From Helicobacter apodemus (GTDB lineage: Bacteria > Campylobacterota > Campylobacteria > Campylobacterales > Helicobacteraceae): a stretch of 50,522 nucleotides of DNA. Shown here piece after piece: positions 1 to 9,482 of this stretch. Both the position numbers and the translations under genes were made by a program. Location: the NCBI RefSeq assembly GCF_000765745.2, contig NZ_JRPC02000017.1, positions 1 through 50,522 of the forward strand, in the 5' to 3' direction. Positions within the stretch are counted from its first letter, which is position 1, and each line of letters starts with the position of its first letter. Below the pieces are notes generated by a model. It was not told the DNA's origin and searched no databases. It saw nothing but the letters and a program-made list of their open reading frames with translations.

Positions 1-278
1 CCCTAATATATTATTATATTAGGAGATTTAGGCATTTTTATTATGTATTTGTCATAAACTATTTTTAACATTCCTAGTATAGCATAAAATTTAAACTTTG
101 ATTTAAGTAAAGAGGATTATTTTTTAATTAACTTTTAATTTTTAGTTTAATTCTTAAATTTAGCTTTTAAAGGAGCAGGGTGGGGTGAGTTAATTAGGGT
201 ATAATACTTTATTTTTAAAGAGTGCTTATGTTGATTTTGCTAGGATTTGGATTAACTAAATTCTTATAGGGGTTTTGT
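1..278. other. Intergenic stretch downstream of murI
   Basis: No gene is visible here. It holds a perfect hairpin at 2-23, a TATACT -10-like box on the minus strand (76-81) pointing out of the window, and a TATAAT box on the plus strand (200-205) pointing toward the 3' end of murI. After the plus-strand box there is only a 13-codon ORF from ATG 228. The boxes may be chance in DNA this AT-rich. Confidence 0.5.
2..23. terminator. Perfect 9-bp hairpin, possible terminator
   Basis: CCTAATATA, a 4-base loop TTAT, then TATATTAGG. It lies downstream of the minus-strand murI and could end that transcript or a gene left of the window. The stem is AT-rich and no clean T-run follows on the visible side, so this is tentative. 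Confidence 0.35.
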
Positions 279-1058
279 TTAGGGTTGGTTAAGCCATAGT
301 TTGGCAGTTTGTTTTAATCTCTCTAAGTTATCACTTGCAAAAAAGGTTATTTTTGTAGGGTTTGTGGTGGGCTTTAGGGGATATTGCTTTTGTAGATATT
401 GCATAATCGAGTCTCCTGAATGGATAAGCAGGGGTTTGTTGTCAAAATATTTTGCTATGGATTTGGCGATAAGTGGGAAATGGGTGCAACCTAAAATAAT
501 AGCGTCTGGATTGTTTGGGTAGCTTTTGAAATAATAGTGCATTGTAGAATCTAAAATCTCTCCTTCAAAAATCCCCTCTTCTACTAGGGGAACAAAGAGG
601 CTTGTAGCTAGTGCAGATAGGTTATGATAGCCTCGCTTTTGTAAAAGTGTTTGGTAGAGATTGCTTTTTATCGTGGCTTTTGTCCCTAAGATTAAGATTT
701 TAGAATCTTTGTTTTTAATGGTGTTTTCTAAGGCTAAGATTCCGGGTTTAATAACCCCAATGATAGGGTAAGATGAGGCTTGTTGCATTGATTGTAACCC
801 ATAGGCACTTATGGTATTGCACGCTACAATGAGTAAGTCGATATGCTGGGTTTTAAAAAAAATTAGAGCTTCTAGGGAGTATTGGATAATGACTTTTTGG
901 CTTCGGTTTCCATAAGGAACTCTTGCGGTATCGCCATAATAAATGATTTCTTCAAAGCTTTGAGAATTTATAAGGCTTTTTAAGACACTTAAGCCTCCTG
1001 CTCCACTATCAAAAACACCGATTTTTTTGGGAGTTGTTTTAATTTTTTGCACTATCAT
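279..1058 (-). CDS. murI: Glutamate racemase MurI
   Basis: MurI interconverts L- and D-glutamate in the cytoplasm to supply D-Glu for the peptidoglycan stem peptide. The 259-residue length is normal for the family. Visible motifs are the N-terminal [11 protein letters not shown] with Asp17, [10 protein letters not shown] near 41-50, the first catalytic cysteine Cys80 in VACNT, and the second in LGCTHFPLI near residue 190. The start ATG lies inside the end of rho (20-bp overlap), so translation is probably coupled to rho. The rho-murI neighbour pair also occurs in H. pylori from memory. No clear Shine-Dalgarno precedes the ATG; a GTG two codons downstream is an alternative start. Confidence 0.95.
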   Translation of the reverse strand: MIVQKIKTTPKKIGVFDSGAGGLSVLKSLINSQSFEEIIYYGDTARVPYGNRSQKVIIQYSLEALIFFKTQHIDLLIVACNTISAYGLQSMQQASSYPIIGVIKPGILALENTIKNKDSKILILGTKATIKSNLYQTLLQKRGYHNLSALATSLFVPLVEEGIFEGEILDSTMHYYFKSYPNNPDAIILGCTHFPLIAKSIAKYFDNKPLLIHSGDSIMQYLQKQYPLKPTTNPTKITFFASDNLERLKQTAKLWLNQP

Positions 1059-2361
1059 TCATCATATTTAAGAATTCTTCGTTGTCTTTGGATTTTTGCA
1101 TTTGGGAGTAGAGGAAAGTTAAGGCGTCTATTTCATTATTCATTTGGTGGATAGCATTCCGTAATACCCATACCTTTTGGAGTTTATCGGCTCCTAAGAG
1201 GAGTTCTTCTTTTCTTGTCCCGCTTTTTAAAATATCCATTGCGGGGTAGATTCTACGCTCTGAGATATGTCTAGCTAGGACAATTTCGCTATTTCCTGTG
1301 CCTTTAAACTCTTCAAAAATCACTTCATCCATTCGGGAGCCTGTTTCGATAAGGGCAGTTGCGATAATGGTTAGGGAGCCTCCTTGCTCGATGTTTCTAG
1401 CTGCTCCGAAAAATCGCTTTGGCTTATGGAGGGCATTAGCATCTACCCCTCCACTTAGGACTTTACCACTACTTGGGGTTGCGGTATTATAAGCCCTTGC
1501 GAGTCTAGTAATAGAATCAAGCAAGATTACTACATCTTTGCCTAACTCTACCATTCTTTTAGCCTTTTCTATAACAAGCTCCGCAACGCGTGTGTGATTG
1601 TTCGCTGGCATATCAAAGGTGGAGCTATAAACCTCTCCTTTAACGCTTCTTTCCATATCGGTTACTTCCTCTGGACGCTCATCGACTAGTAAAACAATGA
1701 GTTCAATTTCTGGATGGTTGTGCGTGATTCCATAGGCTAATTCTTTCATAAGCTCTGTTTTTCCTGTCCTTGGGGGTGCTACGATTAAGGCTCTTTGTCC
1801 TTTGCCAATGGGGGCAAATAAATCTAGCATTCTTCCGGTGATTTTTAGGCTATTGTATTCTAAATGGATTTGCTCTGTTGGGAATAGGGGGGTTAGATTA
1901 TCAAAGAGGGGGCGGTTTTTCATCTCATCGTGGGATTGGTAGTTAATTGCTTCTATTTTTAGCAACGCATAGTAACGTTCTTGGTCTTTAGGAGAGCGGA
2001 CTTGTCCGGTTACAATATCTCCACTTCTTAGGGCGAATCTGCGGATTTGGGTGCTACTTACATAGGCGTCATTTTGAGAGCCAGAGAAGTTTTCATCAAT
2101 AGCGCGTAAGAAACCATAGCCTTCTGAAGTGATTTCTAAAATCCCGGTAAAGAGGATAAAACCGCCTTTACTCACTTGGGTTTTTAAGATTTCAAAGATT
2201 AAGTCTTGACGCAAAAGCTCTTGGGGGTTTTCAATACCTAAGGATTTTGCAATATCGGCTAGTTTGTTAATAGGTTTTGCACGTAAGTCTTCTATGGTGT
2301 AGCCTTCAACGGGTGTATGTGTCCTCATCTTTTGTTCTTTTTTATGCTGATTATCGCTCAT
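1039..2361 (-). CDS. rho: Transcription termination factor Rho
   Basis: Rho is the hexameric RNA-dependent ATPase/helicase that ends untranslated transcripts. The order is an N-terminal Rho domain, a cold-shock-like RNA-binding domain (GYGFLR near residue 80), the P-loop [12 protein letters not shown] near 200, and the Walker B stretch [15 protein letters not shown]. The C-terminal half matches the family throughout. I chose the start [10 protein letters not shown] at 2361 (440 aa) because AAAGG lies 8 bases upstream; the open frame extends to 2406, but the extra 15 residues look like leader sequence. It is followed by the overlapping murI. Confidence 0.96.
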   Translation of the reverse strand: MSDNQHKKEQKMRTHTPVEGYTIEDLRAKPINKLADIAKSLGIENPQELLRQDLIFEILKTQVSKGGFILFTGILEITSEGYGFLRAIDENFSGSQNDAYVSSTQIRRFALRSGDIVTGQVRSPKDQERYYALLKIEAINYQSHDEMKNRPLFDNLTPLFPTEQIHLEYNSLKITGRMLDLFAPIGKGQRALIVAPPRTGKTELMKELAYGITHNHPEIELIVLLVDERPEEVTDMERSVKGEVYSSTFDMPANNHTRVAELVIEKAKRMVELGKDVVILLDSITRLARAYNTATPSSGKVLSGGVDANALHKPKRFFGAARNIEQGGSLTIIATALIETGSRMDEVIFEEFKGTGNSEIVLARHISERRIYPAMDILKSGTRKEELLLGADKLQKVWVLRNAIHQMNNEIDALTFLYSQMQKSKDNEEFLNMMNDSAKN

Positions 2362-2696
2362 ATAAAACCTTTTTAAAATCGCAAAACTCCTTTTAAGAGA
2401 GTGCAAAAATTTTGCTTGTCAAAGAATGCTTAAGAGAACTATTAAGATTAGTTTTATTTAAGTCTTTAGTTTAAGTCGAAGTTTCCCTTCTAGTAGTTTT
2501 GCAGATATTACAATAAAGTAGAATTTTAGTCTAAAACTTTTTTCTTGTCAATATTAATTTATTAATGGGTAGAAAATTAACACATTCTTTTAATGCTTGG
2601 TAGATTTCTTAAATATTACTAAAAAGAATTGACTTTATATATAAAATAAGTTTTAATGCTTGTTTTATAACTAAATTTGGTAAAAGGAAGCTTCAG
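2362..2696. other. Divergent regulatory region between rho and cstA
   Basis: This 335-base gap separates diverging genes and contains no plausible ORF. On the plus side a TTGACT/TTTAAT pair sits about 40 bases before cstA. On the minus side a TAATAT box near 2502-2507 could drive rho with a leader of roughly 130 bases. Nothing else recognisable is seen. Confidence 0.5.
2629..2657 (+). promoter_or_regulatory. Candidate promoter of cstA-ybdD
   Basis: TTGACT (2629-2634), a 17-base spacer, then TTTAAT (2652-2657), placed about 40 bases upstream of the cstA ATG. The ATG is preceded by AAAAGGA at good spacing. Campylobacterota promoters usually lack a strong -35, so the match may be partly chance. 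Confidence 0.4.
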
Positions 2697-4862
2697 ATGA
2701 ATAAAGGTTTGATTATGGTTTTATGGGCTATTGTAGCCATTATTGGGGCTTATAGTTTTGGGGTTTTAGCACTCCATAGCGGAGAGAGCATTTCTGCGGT
2801 TTGGTTAGTAGTAGCCGCTGTATGTATTTATGCTATTGGCTATAGGTTTTATTCTAAATATATCGCTTGTAAGGTGTTAAGGTTAGATGATAATCGTGCT
2901 ACTCCTGCGGTAATAAATAATGATGGTAGGGATTTTGTCCCTACTAATAAGATAGTGCTTTTTGGGCATCATTTTGCCGCTATTGCGGGAGCAGGTCCTT
3001 TGGTTGGTCCTATTTTGGCGGCACAAATGGGGTATTTGCCCAGTATGCTTTGGATTGTTGTAGGTGTTGTGTTAGCAGGGGCGGTGCATGATTTTACGGT
3101 GCTGTTTATCTCTATGCGTAGGAATGGTAAATCTTTAGGAGAGATTATTAAGCTAGAGCTTGGTAAGGGAGTAGGGAGTATTACTATGATTGGGATTTTA
3201 GGCATTATGATGCTTATTATTGCGATTTTATCCCTTGTGGTGGTGAATGCCTTAGCACAATCGCCTTGGGGGTTATTTACGATTGCTATGACGATACCTA
3301 TTGCGATTTATATGGGGATTCATATGCGTTTCTTGCGTCCAGGTAGGATTGGGGAGGCAAGTATTATAGGCTTTGTATTGCTTATCTTAGCACTTATTTA
3401 TGGTAGTGAGGTGGCAGCAAATCCTACTTTAAGTGCGTTTTTTACTTTAAGTCCTGTTAGCTTAACTTATGTAATTATTGTTTATGGCTTTGTCGCTGCT
3501 ATTTTACCTGTGTGGTTTTTGCTCGCTCCTAGGGATTATTTAAGCACTTTTTTAAAAATTGGCGTTATCGTGCTTATGGCGGTGGGGATTTTAATTGTCG
3601 CTCCAGAGGTTAAATTTGCAAGTCTAACGCAATTTATTGATGGGAGTGGTCCGGTTTTTAGCGGAGAATTATTCCCCTTTTTATTTATTACTATTGCTTG
3701 TGGGGCAATTAGTGGATTCCACGCACTTATTTCAAGTGGGACAACCCCTAAAATGCTAGAGAGAGAATCGCACGCTAGGGCTGTTGGTTATGGAGCTATG
3801 ATTATGGAATCTGCAGTTGCGGTAATGGCGTTAATAGCGGCTGTAATTTTAACTCCGGGATTGTATTTTTCTTTAAATGTTGCTCCAGCTGCACTTGGGA
3901 CGAGTGCTTTTTATGAGGGTGGAGTGCTAAAAGATGCTGCTCTTGCTGCACAGGTAGCAGCACAGACTATTAGTAGTTGGGGATTTGTTATTACTCCAGA
4001 GGAGATTTTAAATACTGCACAAGAAATAGGGGAGGGCAGTATTTTAAGCAAAACAGGGGGAGCACCGACTTTTGCGGTTGGTTTAGCTGTTATTATTTCG
4101 CAAGTTCCACTTTTTAGTCAAGGTTCTATGGCGTTTTGGTATCATTTTGCTATTTTGTTTGAAGCACTTTTTATCTTAACGGCAGTAGATGCAGGGACAA
4201 GGGCTGCTAGGTTTATGGTGCAAGATATATTAGGCAATGTTTATAAGCCCTTTGGGAATATTCAATCTGTTTTTTATGGTGCGATTGCGACTTTGATTTG
4301 TGTAGCCCTTTGGGGTTATATTCTTTATCAAGGGGTAACAGACCCACAAGGTGGTATTAAATCCCTTTGGACGCTCTTTGGGGTTTCTAATCAAATGCTT
4401 GCGGGAATGGCTTTGCTTGCTGTGGTGGTCGTGTTTTTTAAAATGGGTAAAATTAAACAATCCTGGGTTGTTATTTTGCCTGTAACTTGGGTATTGGTAA
4501 GCACTTTGTATGCGGGGACTTTAAAGCTACTTCCTGCTAATGGAGAGAAGATTCACGATTCTGTTAGCCATATTGCTATTTGGCAAAATAATAGTGCAAA
4601 AGCCGAAGTAAAAATGCTTGAAGCAATGGCAACAAGTGATGTAGAGCTGGCTACTAAACTCACTCAAGAAGCACAAAGACTTTCAAAGATTGCTAATAAT
4701 AATCTTTTAAATGCGATTCTTTGTGCCTTTTTTATGTTTGTAACTTTGCTTGTTTTGGTGCAAACTCTAAGGATTTGTTGGCAGTGTTTTAGGGGGCAAA
4801 AAACCATTCCTTTAGCGGAATTTCCTTATAAAAAGACAAGCGATTATGAGGGGGTTGTTTAA
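2697..4862 (+). CDS. cstA: Carbon starvation protein / peptide transporter CstA
   Basis: CstA is a polytopic inner-membrane protein used for peptide (and in some bacteria pyruvate) uptake during nutrient limitation. At 721 aa it is full length. Hydrophobic segments run through the protein, with the conserved FGHHFAAIAGAGPLVGPI block near residues 88-105 and HDFTVLF just after. An additional soluble loop sits near residues 615-660 before the last membrane span. The start has AAAAGGA upstream. The stop overlaps the ATG of ybdD (TAATG), the usual CstA-YbdD arrangement. Peptide use fits an amino-acid-consuming organism. Confidence 0.93.
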   Translation: MNKGLIMVLWAIVAIIGAYSFGVLALHSGESISAVWLVVAAVCIYAIGYRFYSKYIACKVLRLDDNRATPAVINNDGRDFVPTNKIVLFGHHFAAIAGAGPLVGPILAAQMGYLPSMLWIVVGVVLAGAVHDFTVLFISMRRNGKSLGEIIKLELGKGVGSITMIGILGIMMLIIAILSLVVVNALAQSPWGLFTIAMTIPIAIYMGIHMRFLRPGRIGEASIIGFVLLILALIYGSEVAANPTLSAFFTLSPVSLTYVIIVYGFVAAILPVWFLLAPRDYLSTFLKIGVIVLMAVGILIVAPEVKFASLTQFIDGSGPVFSGELFPFLFITIACGAISGFHALISSGTTPKMLERESHARAVGYGAMIMESAVAVMALIAAVILTPGLYFSLNVAPAALGTSAFYEGGVLKDAALAAQVAAQTISSWGFVITPEEILNTAQEIGEGSILSKTGGAPTFAVGLAVIISQVPLFSQGSMAFWYHFAILFEALFILTAVDAGTRAARFMVQDILGNVYKPFGNIQSVFYGAIATLICVALWGYILYQGVTDPQGGIKSLWTLFGVSNQMLAGMALLAVVVVFFKMGKIKQSWVVILPVTWVLVSTLYAGTLKLLPANGEKIHDSVSHIAIWQNNSAKAEVKMLEAMATSDVELATKLTQEAQRLSKIANNNLLNAILCAFFMFVTLLVLVQTLRICWQCFRGQKTIPLAEFPYKKTSDYEGVV

Positions 4863-5077
4863 TGGATAGAATATTAAAATTTTTTAGCTTACTAAAAAAA
4901 ATCTATCAAAAATCTGATAGATTTTTGTATTTACTTGTTGGCATACCTAGTTATGATAAATATAAAGAGTATATGTCTAAATACCGCCCTAATGAACCCC
5001 TTAAAACACAAGAGGAGTTTTTTAAAGAAGCTATGGATAATAAATATGGTTCTAAGGGCAATCCTAAGTGTTGTTAA
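4862..5077 (+). CDS. ybdD: YbdD/YjiX-family small protein, CstA partner
   Basis: This 71-residue soluble protein belongs to the YbdD/YjiX (DUF466) family, which is almost always encoded next to CstA-type transporters and is needed for transport in the studied cases. Typical features are the tyrosine-rich YLLVGIPSYDKYKEYM segment, the middle RPNEPLKTQEEFFKEAM, and a C-terminus ending in two cysteines. Translation is coupled to cstA through a one-base overlap. The exact molecular role is not known from sequence. Confidence 0.85.
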   Translation: MDRILKFFSLLKKIYQKSDRFLYLLVGIPSYDKYKEYMSKYRPNEPLKTQEEFFKEAMDNKYGSKGNPKCC

Positions 5078-5107
5078 GAAAGACGCGATAAGTTTATCGA
5101 TACCTAA

Positions 5108-6361
5108 TCATTCTTGCACTTGGGGTGTTTGTGTGATTCTTTCTATTTCTGCGATGGCTTGTATAATGCCATATCGGTTTAAAACCACATTACTTCTAGC
5201 TTTTGTTAGGAGTAATTCCGCATCTAAAAAATTGCTTGTGCTTTCAATCCTTGCTTTATAGCGATTTTGTGAGATTCTATAATTTTCCTCCGCTTGTTTG
5301 AGAGCTATAAGGGAGATTTCATAAGCATTTAGAGCAAGATTATAAGTTTCTAGGCTTTCAAAAAGTTGTAAATTTAGATTTTCTATGAGGGTGATTCTTT
5401 GGGATTGAAAAGCTAATTTATTGACTTTAGAGGATTCTAAGAGATATTTATCTTTAAAGCCATTGAAAAGATTAAGATTGACTTGTAATTCTGCTGAAGT
5501 TTCCTCTCTATAACTGCTATTTTTGCCTATTAATGGGTAATTATCGCTATAATTGGTGTATTTTCCTATAAGGTTAATATCGGGTAGAAAATTTCCCTCA
5601 TTGCTTTTGATGAGATAATCTTTGCTTTGGATGATTTTGTCTAGGTAGAGTAATGCGGAATTCTTTGCATACATAAGATTTTGTAGGGTATCAAGCTTAA
5701 AGCTTGGTTTATGGAGTTTTAATTCTATAAGTTCTTTGGGATTAATGCTTGTGTTTGTGTATCGTTCAAGTGTTTTTATAAAGTAGGCTAAATTACTCTT
5801 TGCGCTTAAGAGTGTTTGTGTGGCATTTTTAAGTTCTACTTCTACTTTCAATAAATCATTTTTAGGGATTAATCCTACTTTATAAAATTCTGCACTTTCT
5901 CTCCTTTGCTCCTCTAAGAGGGCTTTAGACTGCTCGGCTATGAGGACATTTTGGTTTTGACGCAACACATTAATATAAGCGGTTTTAACTAGCAAAATAA
6001 TATCCTCTTTAGTGGCTTGTAATTGGTGTTCTTGTGCTTGGTAGAGAGAGTTAGAGCTAGAGAGTGTGAAAATATCGCTTAATCCATTAAAAAGGTTATA
6101 GGTAATGTTACCTCCAAAACTTCCTGAAGCTTTTTTACCTCTTTGGTTTAGGCGATTGCTTTGATTGGTGGTGTAATTAGCGTCAATAGACGGATAAAAA
6201 GGGCTTTGGTTTTTTTGGTGAATATATTGCATTTCTTTTAAAAAGTATGTTTGTTCTTTGATACTATGATTATTATTAAGGGTTAATTCTATGGCTTCTT
6301 GCAAACTTAGTGCATAGCTAAAATGAAAAAGACTTATAAGGAGTAATATTTTATAAAACAT
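5108..6361 (-). CDS. TolC-family outer-membrane efflux channel
   Basis: This is the outer-membrane duct of a tripartite efflux pump. A signal peptide (about residues 1-17, ending FSYA) is followed by the OEP-type repeat LSLQEAIELTLNNNHSIKEQ and long alpha-helical, Asn/Leu-rich segments; a second OEP repeat starts near residue 225. At 417 aa it is within the usual range. Its start overlaps the end of the RND gene by 11 bp, making it the last gene of an adaptor-RND-TolC operon. Its stop faces the cstA-ybdD unit, with only a weak hairpin between. Confidence 0.88.
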   Translation of the reverse strand: MFYKILLLISLFHFSYALSLQEAIELTLNNNHSIKEQTYFLKEMQYIHQKNQSPFYPSIDANYTTNQSNRLNQRGKKASGSFGGNITYNLFNGLSDIFTLSSSNSLYQAQEHQLQATKEDIILLVKTAYINVLRQNQNVLIAEQSKALLEEQRRESAEFYKVGLIPKNDLLKVEVELKNATQTLLSAKSNLAYFIKTLERYTNTSINPKELIELKLHKPSFKLDTLQNLMYAKNSALLYLDKIIQSKDYLIKSNEGNFLPDINLIGKYTNYSDNYPLIGKNSSYREETSAELQVNLNLFNGFKDKYLLESSKVNKLAFQSQRITLIENLNLQLFESLETYNLALNAYEISLIALKQAEENYRISQNRYKARIESTSNFLDAELLLTKARSNVVLNRYGIIQAIAEIERITQTPQVQE

Positions 6362-9300
6362 ACTTTTTTTCCTTAGTGATAAAAAAAGATAAAAGGCAAG
6401 GGATTAGGAAAATGGTTAAAAAGGTGGATAATGCTAATCCCCCTAAGATTACTGCCCCAAGCCCTCGATAGATTTCGCTTCCAGCCCCGGGAGCTAGGAC
6501 TAAGGGAAGCATACCAAAGAGTGAGGTTAGGGAGCTCATATAAATAGGTCGGATTCGGACTCTTATAGCTTCTATAATGGCTTTTTGATAATCCATTCCA
6601 TAAATCCTAATATTATGTAAAGATTGATAGATGATTAAAATAGCGTTATTTACAACAATTCCTACTAAAATAATAAAGCCAAGCATTGTAAGGACATCTA
6701 AACTTTGCTTGATTAAAAAGGTATCCACAACCCATAAGCCTAAAATCCCTCCACTTAAAGCTAAAGGGATAGTAAAGAGTATGATAAAGGGGTAAATAAA
6801 GTCCTCATATAAAGCTGCCATTAACAGATAGATAATAAAAACAGCAAGGATGAATCCCCCCTCTAAAGCAAGCCGTATTTTTGTAAGTTGGTTAGCATTT
6901 CCACCAAGGGTTAGTTTATTGTCCCCTAAAAAACCATTGTTTCTAAGTTTTTCTAAAACTTCCTTTTCTATTTTATCCATCGCCTCTTGTAGCGTGATAT
7001 TTTGGGGGGGATTGATTTGTAGGGTTATGGTGCGGTTTGTCTCTAAATGCCTAATTTCGTTAATGCCATATTCCAGTTTTTGTAAAGCTAATGAAGAGAG
7101 TGGTAATATCCCTCCATTAGGAGTATAAATAAGGGAACGATGAAGTTCTTCTGGAGAGGAGATTTGGGATTTTTGAGTTTTTAAGATTAAGTCTATATTG
7201 TTTCTTCCCTCTTCTTTGTATTCTGCAATTTTTCTGCCATCCATTAAAACATCTAAGGCTATACCAAAACTTCTTGAGTCTAAGCCTACTGCTTTTAATC
7301 TGTCATTATTGGGATAGAGATTAAATTCGGGATAGAGTAATTCTAAGCTTGGGATAGGTCTTATTTGTGTTTGTGTTCCAAAGGTTTCAAAAATAATTTT
7401 TTGTAATTCTAGGGCGGTTGCTATAATGGATTCTAAATTTTCTCCGCTAATATTGACATCAATGCTTCTTCCTGCTCCCCCTCTCCTTTCAAAGATGCCT
7501 GCTTGGGAGGTATTTCCGCTAATACCGGGAATGGTTGCAATACATTCTCTTGCTAAGGGGATGAGTTCAGAAGCCCTTGTAATCTCTGTAGAACGCAACC
7601 CAAAGAGCATATTGGATTCGCTCCCTAAATAGAATATATTGTGGATAGGAGGCATTTTTTCATTACCTTTAAACCCATTTTCTTTTAAATAAGGTTGCAG
7701 ACACGTAAAAAGCATTTCACCGATTTTTTGACGCTCATTATAAGAAAGTCCTGGAGGTGGGTTTAGAATGCTTAGAATGAAATTTTGATTGCCTTGTGGG
7801 AGATATTCCATTTTGGGGAATAGAATATAACCTAATAGCAAGGGGAGGGAAGTTAAAGTAAGGATTGTAAGAATCTTGTTTTTAGTGTTTTGAAGGCATT
7901 TTTGGACGAAAAACATAATGAGGGCTACACATTTATCACCAAAATTTTGGAGGCATTGGGAGATAGTATTTAAGGGTTTTAGAGGGATTGTTTGGAATTT
8001 TGGTGTTATTTTATGTATTTGGTAGTATAAAGTTGGAATAACTATTAGGGATACAAAAAGTGAGAAAGCAACCGCACTGCTTACAGCAAGGGCTATATCT
8101 TTGAAAAGTTGTCCTGCTTCTTCTTGTATCCTAATAATAGGGATAAAGATAGCAATAGTAGTAAGCACAGAAGCGATTAATCCGCCAATAACTTCTGTGG
8201 TTCCATCATTAATAGCTTGAAAGAGGGGTTTATTCATTTTTGTATGTCTATGGATATTTTCTAATACTACAATAGATGAATCTACAAGCATACCTACTGC
8301 AAAAGAGATCCCCGCTAAAGAGACAACATTTAAAGTCCTATTAAGGGCTGACATAATGATAAAAGCCCCAAAAATACTTAGGGGTATGGAGAGTGCGATA
8401 ATAAAGGTAGAGGTGATAGAGCGTAAGAATATAAGGAGTATGCCACAAGCTAAAAAAGCTCCTATAAAAATGTTTTGTTGCACTAAAGCAATGGCTTGTT
8501 TTATATAATCCCTTTGGTCATACATCCATTCTAATTTTAGGTGTTCTTTGGCTAGGATTCCTGCATTGAGACTTAAAAAAACTTTTTCTACTTGATTTGT
8601 TAAATCTAAAACATTAGCATCAGCGGTAGGCTTGATAAAAATACTTAAGGCTTCTTTGCCATTATAAAGGGAAGCGGTCGTTTTGGTGCTATAACCTTCT
8701 TTGACTTCTGCAATATCCTTAATTCTTACGCGTTTTAAGCCATCACTCCAAAGAATGGTATCAGCAATCATTTGTGGGGTTTTATATTCAGCATTTGTGC
8801 GGATTCTATAAGATTTTCTTCCATAATTCATAATTCCAGCAGAGATATTGACATTTTCTCTTTCTAGGGTGTTGATAATAGAATCAATGCTTAAATTATA
8901 AGCGGCTAATTTTTGATAATCTAAGATAATATGCATTTCTCTATTATCTCCACTAGGGAAAAACACTTCTGCAACACCCTCTATTCTTTCAAAATATTGA
9001 ATGATTTGCTCATTAAAAAAAGTTCGGTATTGGCGGACATTTTTATTTTTGTCTAAGCTTATTAACATCATACGCACTATGGGTGAAGTATCTTCTCCAG
9101 TAGCCCTTATAATAGGCTTATCTATATTATCAGGGTATCCTTTAACTTCATTAAGCTTATTACTAACTTCTAACATCACTTGGGTTAAATTGGTGTTAAT
9201 GCTAAATTCTAAGGCAATAAAGGCTCTGCTATTGCGAGCGTTAGAATATAAACTTACTAAATTATCAATGCCTTTAAGAGCTTGTTCTTGCCTTTGGATA

Positions 9301-9482
9301 ATTTCTCTTTCTATTTCATAGGGTGTTGCACCGCTCCAAGTCGTTTGTATAGTAATAATAGGACGCGTAACTTTTGGCGTTAATTGATAAGGTAGGCTCT
9401 TAAGGCTTAAAATTCCAAAGAGTGCCATTAAAATCATTAAAACAATAATAACAATGGGTCGGTTAATTAGTGTTTTTATCAT
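6351..9482 (-). CDS. RND efflux transporter, HAE1/AcrB-like
   Basis: This is the 1043-residue proton-driven pump subunit of a tripartite exporter, full length for AcrB-type proteins. The N-terminal membrane span (MIKTLINRPIVIIVLMILMA) is followed by a first porter domain, a membrane block with FAVGMLVDSSIVVLEN near residues 390-410, a second porter domain, and a final membrane block with VVNNAILIIYQ. The TM4 motif has one acidic residue where AcrB has two (VDSS versus VDDA), and the TM10 lysine is an Asn. This is common in HAE1 subgroups but unlike AcrB itself. It overlaps the adaptor gene by 4 bp. The substrate cannot be read from sequence. Confidence 0.92.
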   Translation of the reverse strand: MIKTLINRPIVIIVLMILMALFGILSLKSLPYQLTPKVTRPIITIQTTWSGATPYEIEREIIQRQEQALKGIDNLVSLYSNARNSRAFIALEFSINTNLTQVMLEVSNKLNEVKGYPDNIDKPIIRATGEDTSPIVRMMLISLDKNKNVRQYRTFFNEQIIQYFERIEGVAEVFFPSGDNREMHIILDYQKLAAYNLSIDSIINTLERENVNISAGIMNYGRKSYRIRTNAEYKTPQMIADTILWSDGLKRVRIKDIAEVKEGYSTKTTASLYNGKEALSIFIKPTADANVLDLTNQVEKVFLSLNAGILAKEHLKLEWMYDQRDYIKQAIALVQQNIFIGAFLACGILLIFLRSITSTFIIALSIPLSIFGAFIIMSALNRTLNVVSLAGISFAVGMLVDSSIVVLENIHRHTKMNKPLFQAINDGTTEVIGGLIASVLTTIAIFIPIIRIQEEAGQLFKDIALAVSSAVAFSLFVSLIVIPTLYYQIHKITPKFQTIPLKPLNTISQCLQNFGDKCVALIMFFVQKCLQNTKNKILTILTLTSLPLLLGYILFPKMEYLPQGNQNFILSILNPPPGLSYNERQKIGEMLFTCLQPYLKENGFKGNEKMPPIHNIFYLGSESNMLFGLRSTEITRASELIPLARECIATIPGISGNTSQAGIFERRGGAGRSIDVNISGENLESIIATALELQKIIFETFGTQTQIRPIPSLELLYPEFNLYPNNDRLKAVGLDSRSFGIALDVLMDGRKIAEYKEEGRNNIDLILKTQKSQISSPEELHRSLIYTPNGGILPLSSLALQKLEYGINEIRHLETNRTITLQINPPQNITLQEAMDKIEKEVLEKLRNNGFLGDNKLTLGGNANQLTKIRLALEGGFILAVFIIYLLMAALYEDFIYPFIILFTIPLALSGGILGLWVVDTFLIKQSLDVLTMLGFIILVGIVVNNAILIIYQSLHNIRIYGMDYQKAIIEAIRVRIRPIYMSSLTSLFGMLPLVLAPGAGSEIYRGLGAVILGGLALSTFLTIFLIPCLLSFFITKEKKYVL
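7004..7010. repeat. G7/C7 homopolymer inside the RND gene
   Basis: A run of seven G on the plus strand (seven C in the coding strand) encodes the Pro-Pro of an Asn-Pro-Pro-Gln stretch. The gene is in frame here. Poly-G/C tracts cause phase variation in Helicobacter, but seven is at the short end. Confidence 0.5.

Noticed and set aside
2362-2406. Longer rho reading from ATG 2406
   Set aside because: The added residues are not rho-like and the Met at 2361 has a ribosome-binding site at good spacing.
5086-5099. Hairpin CGATA-AGTT-TATCG between ybdD and the TolC gene
   Set aside because: Only 5 bp of stem and no T-run; too weak to call a terminator.
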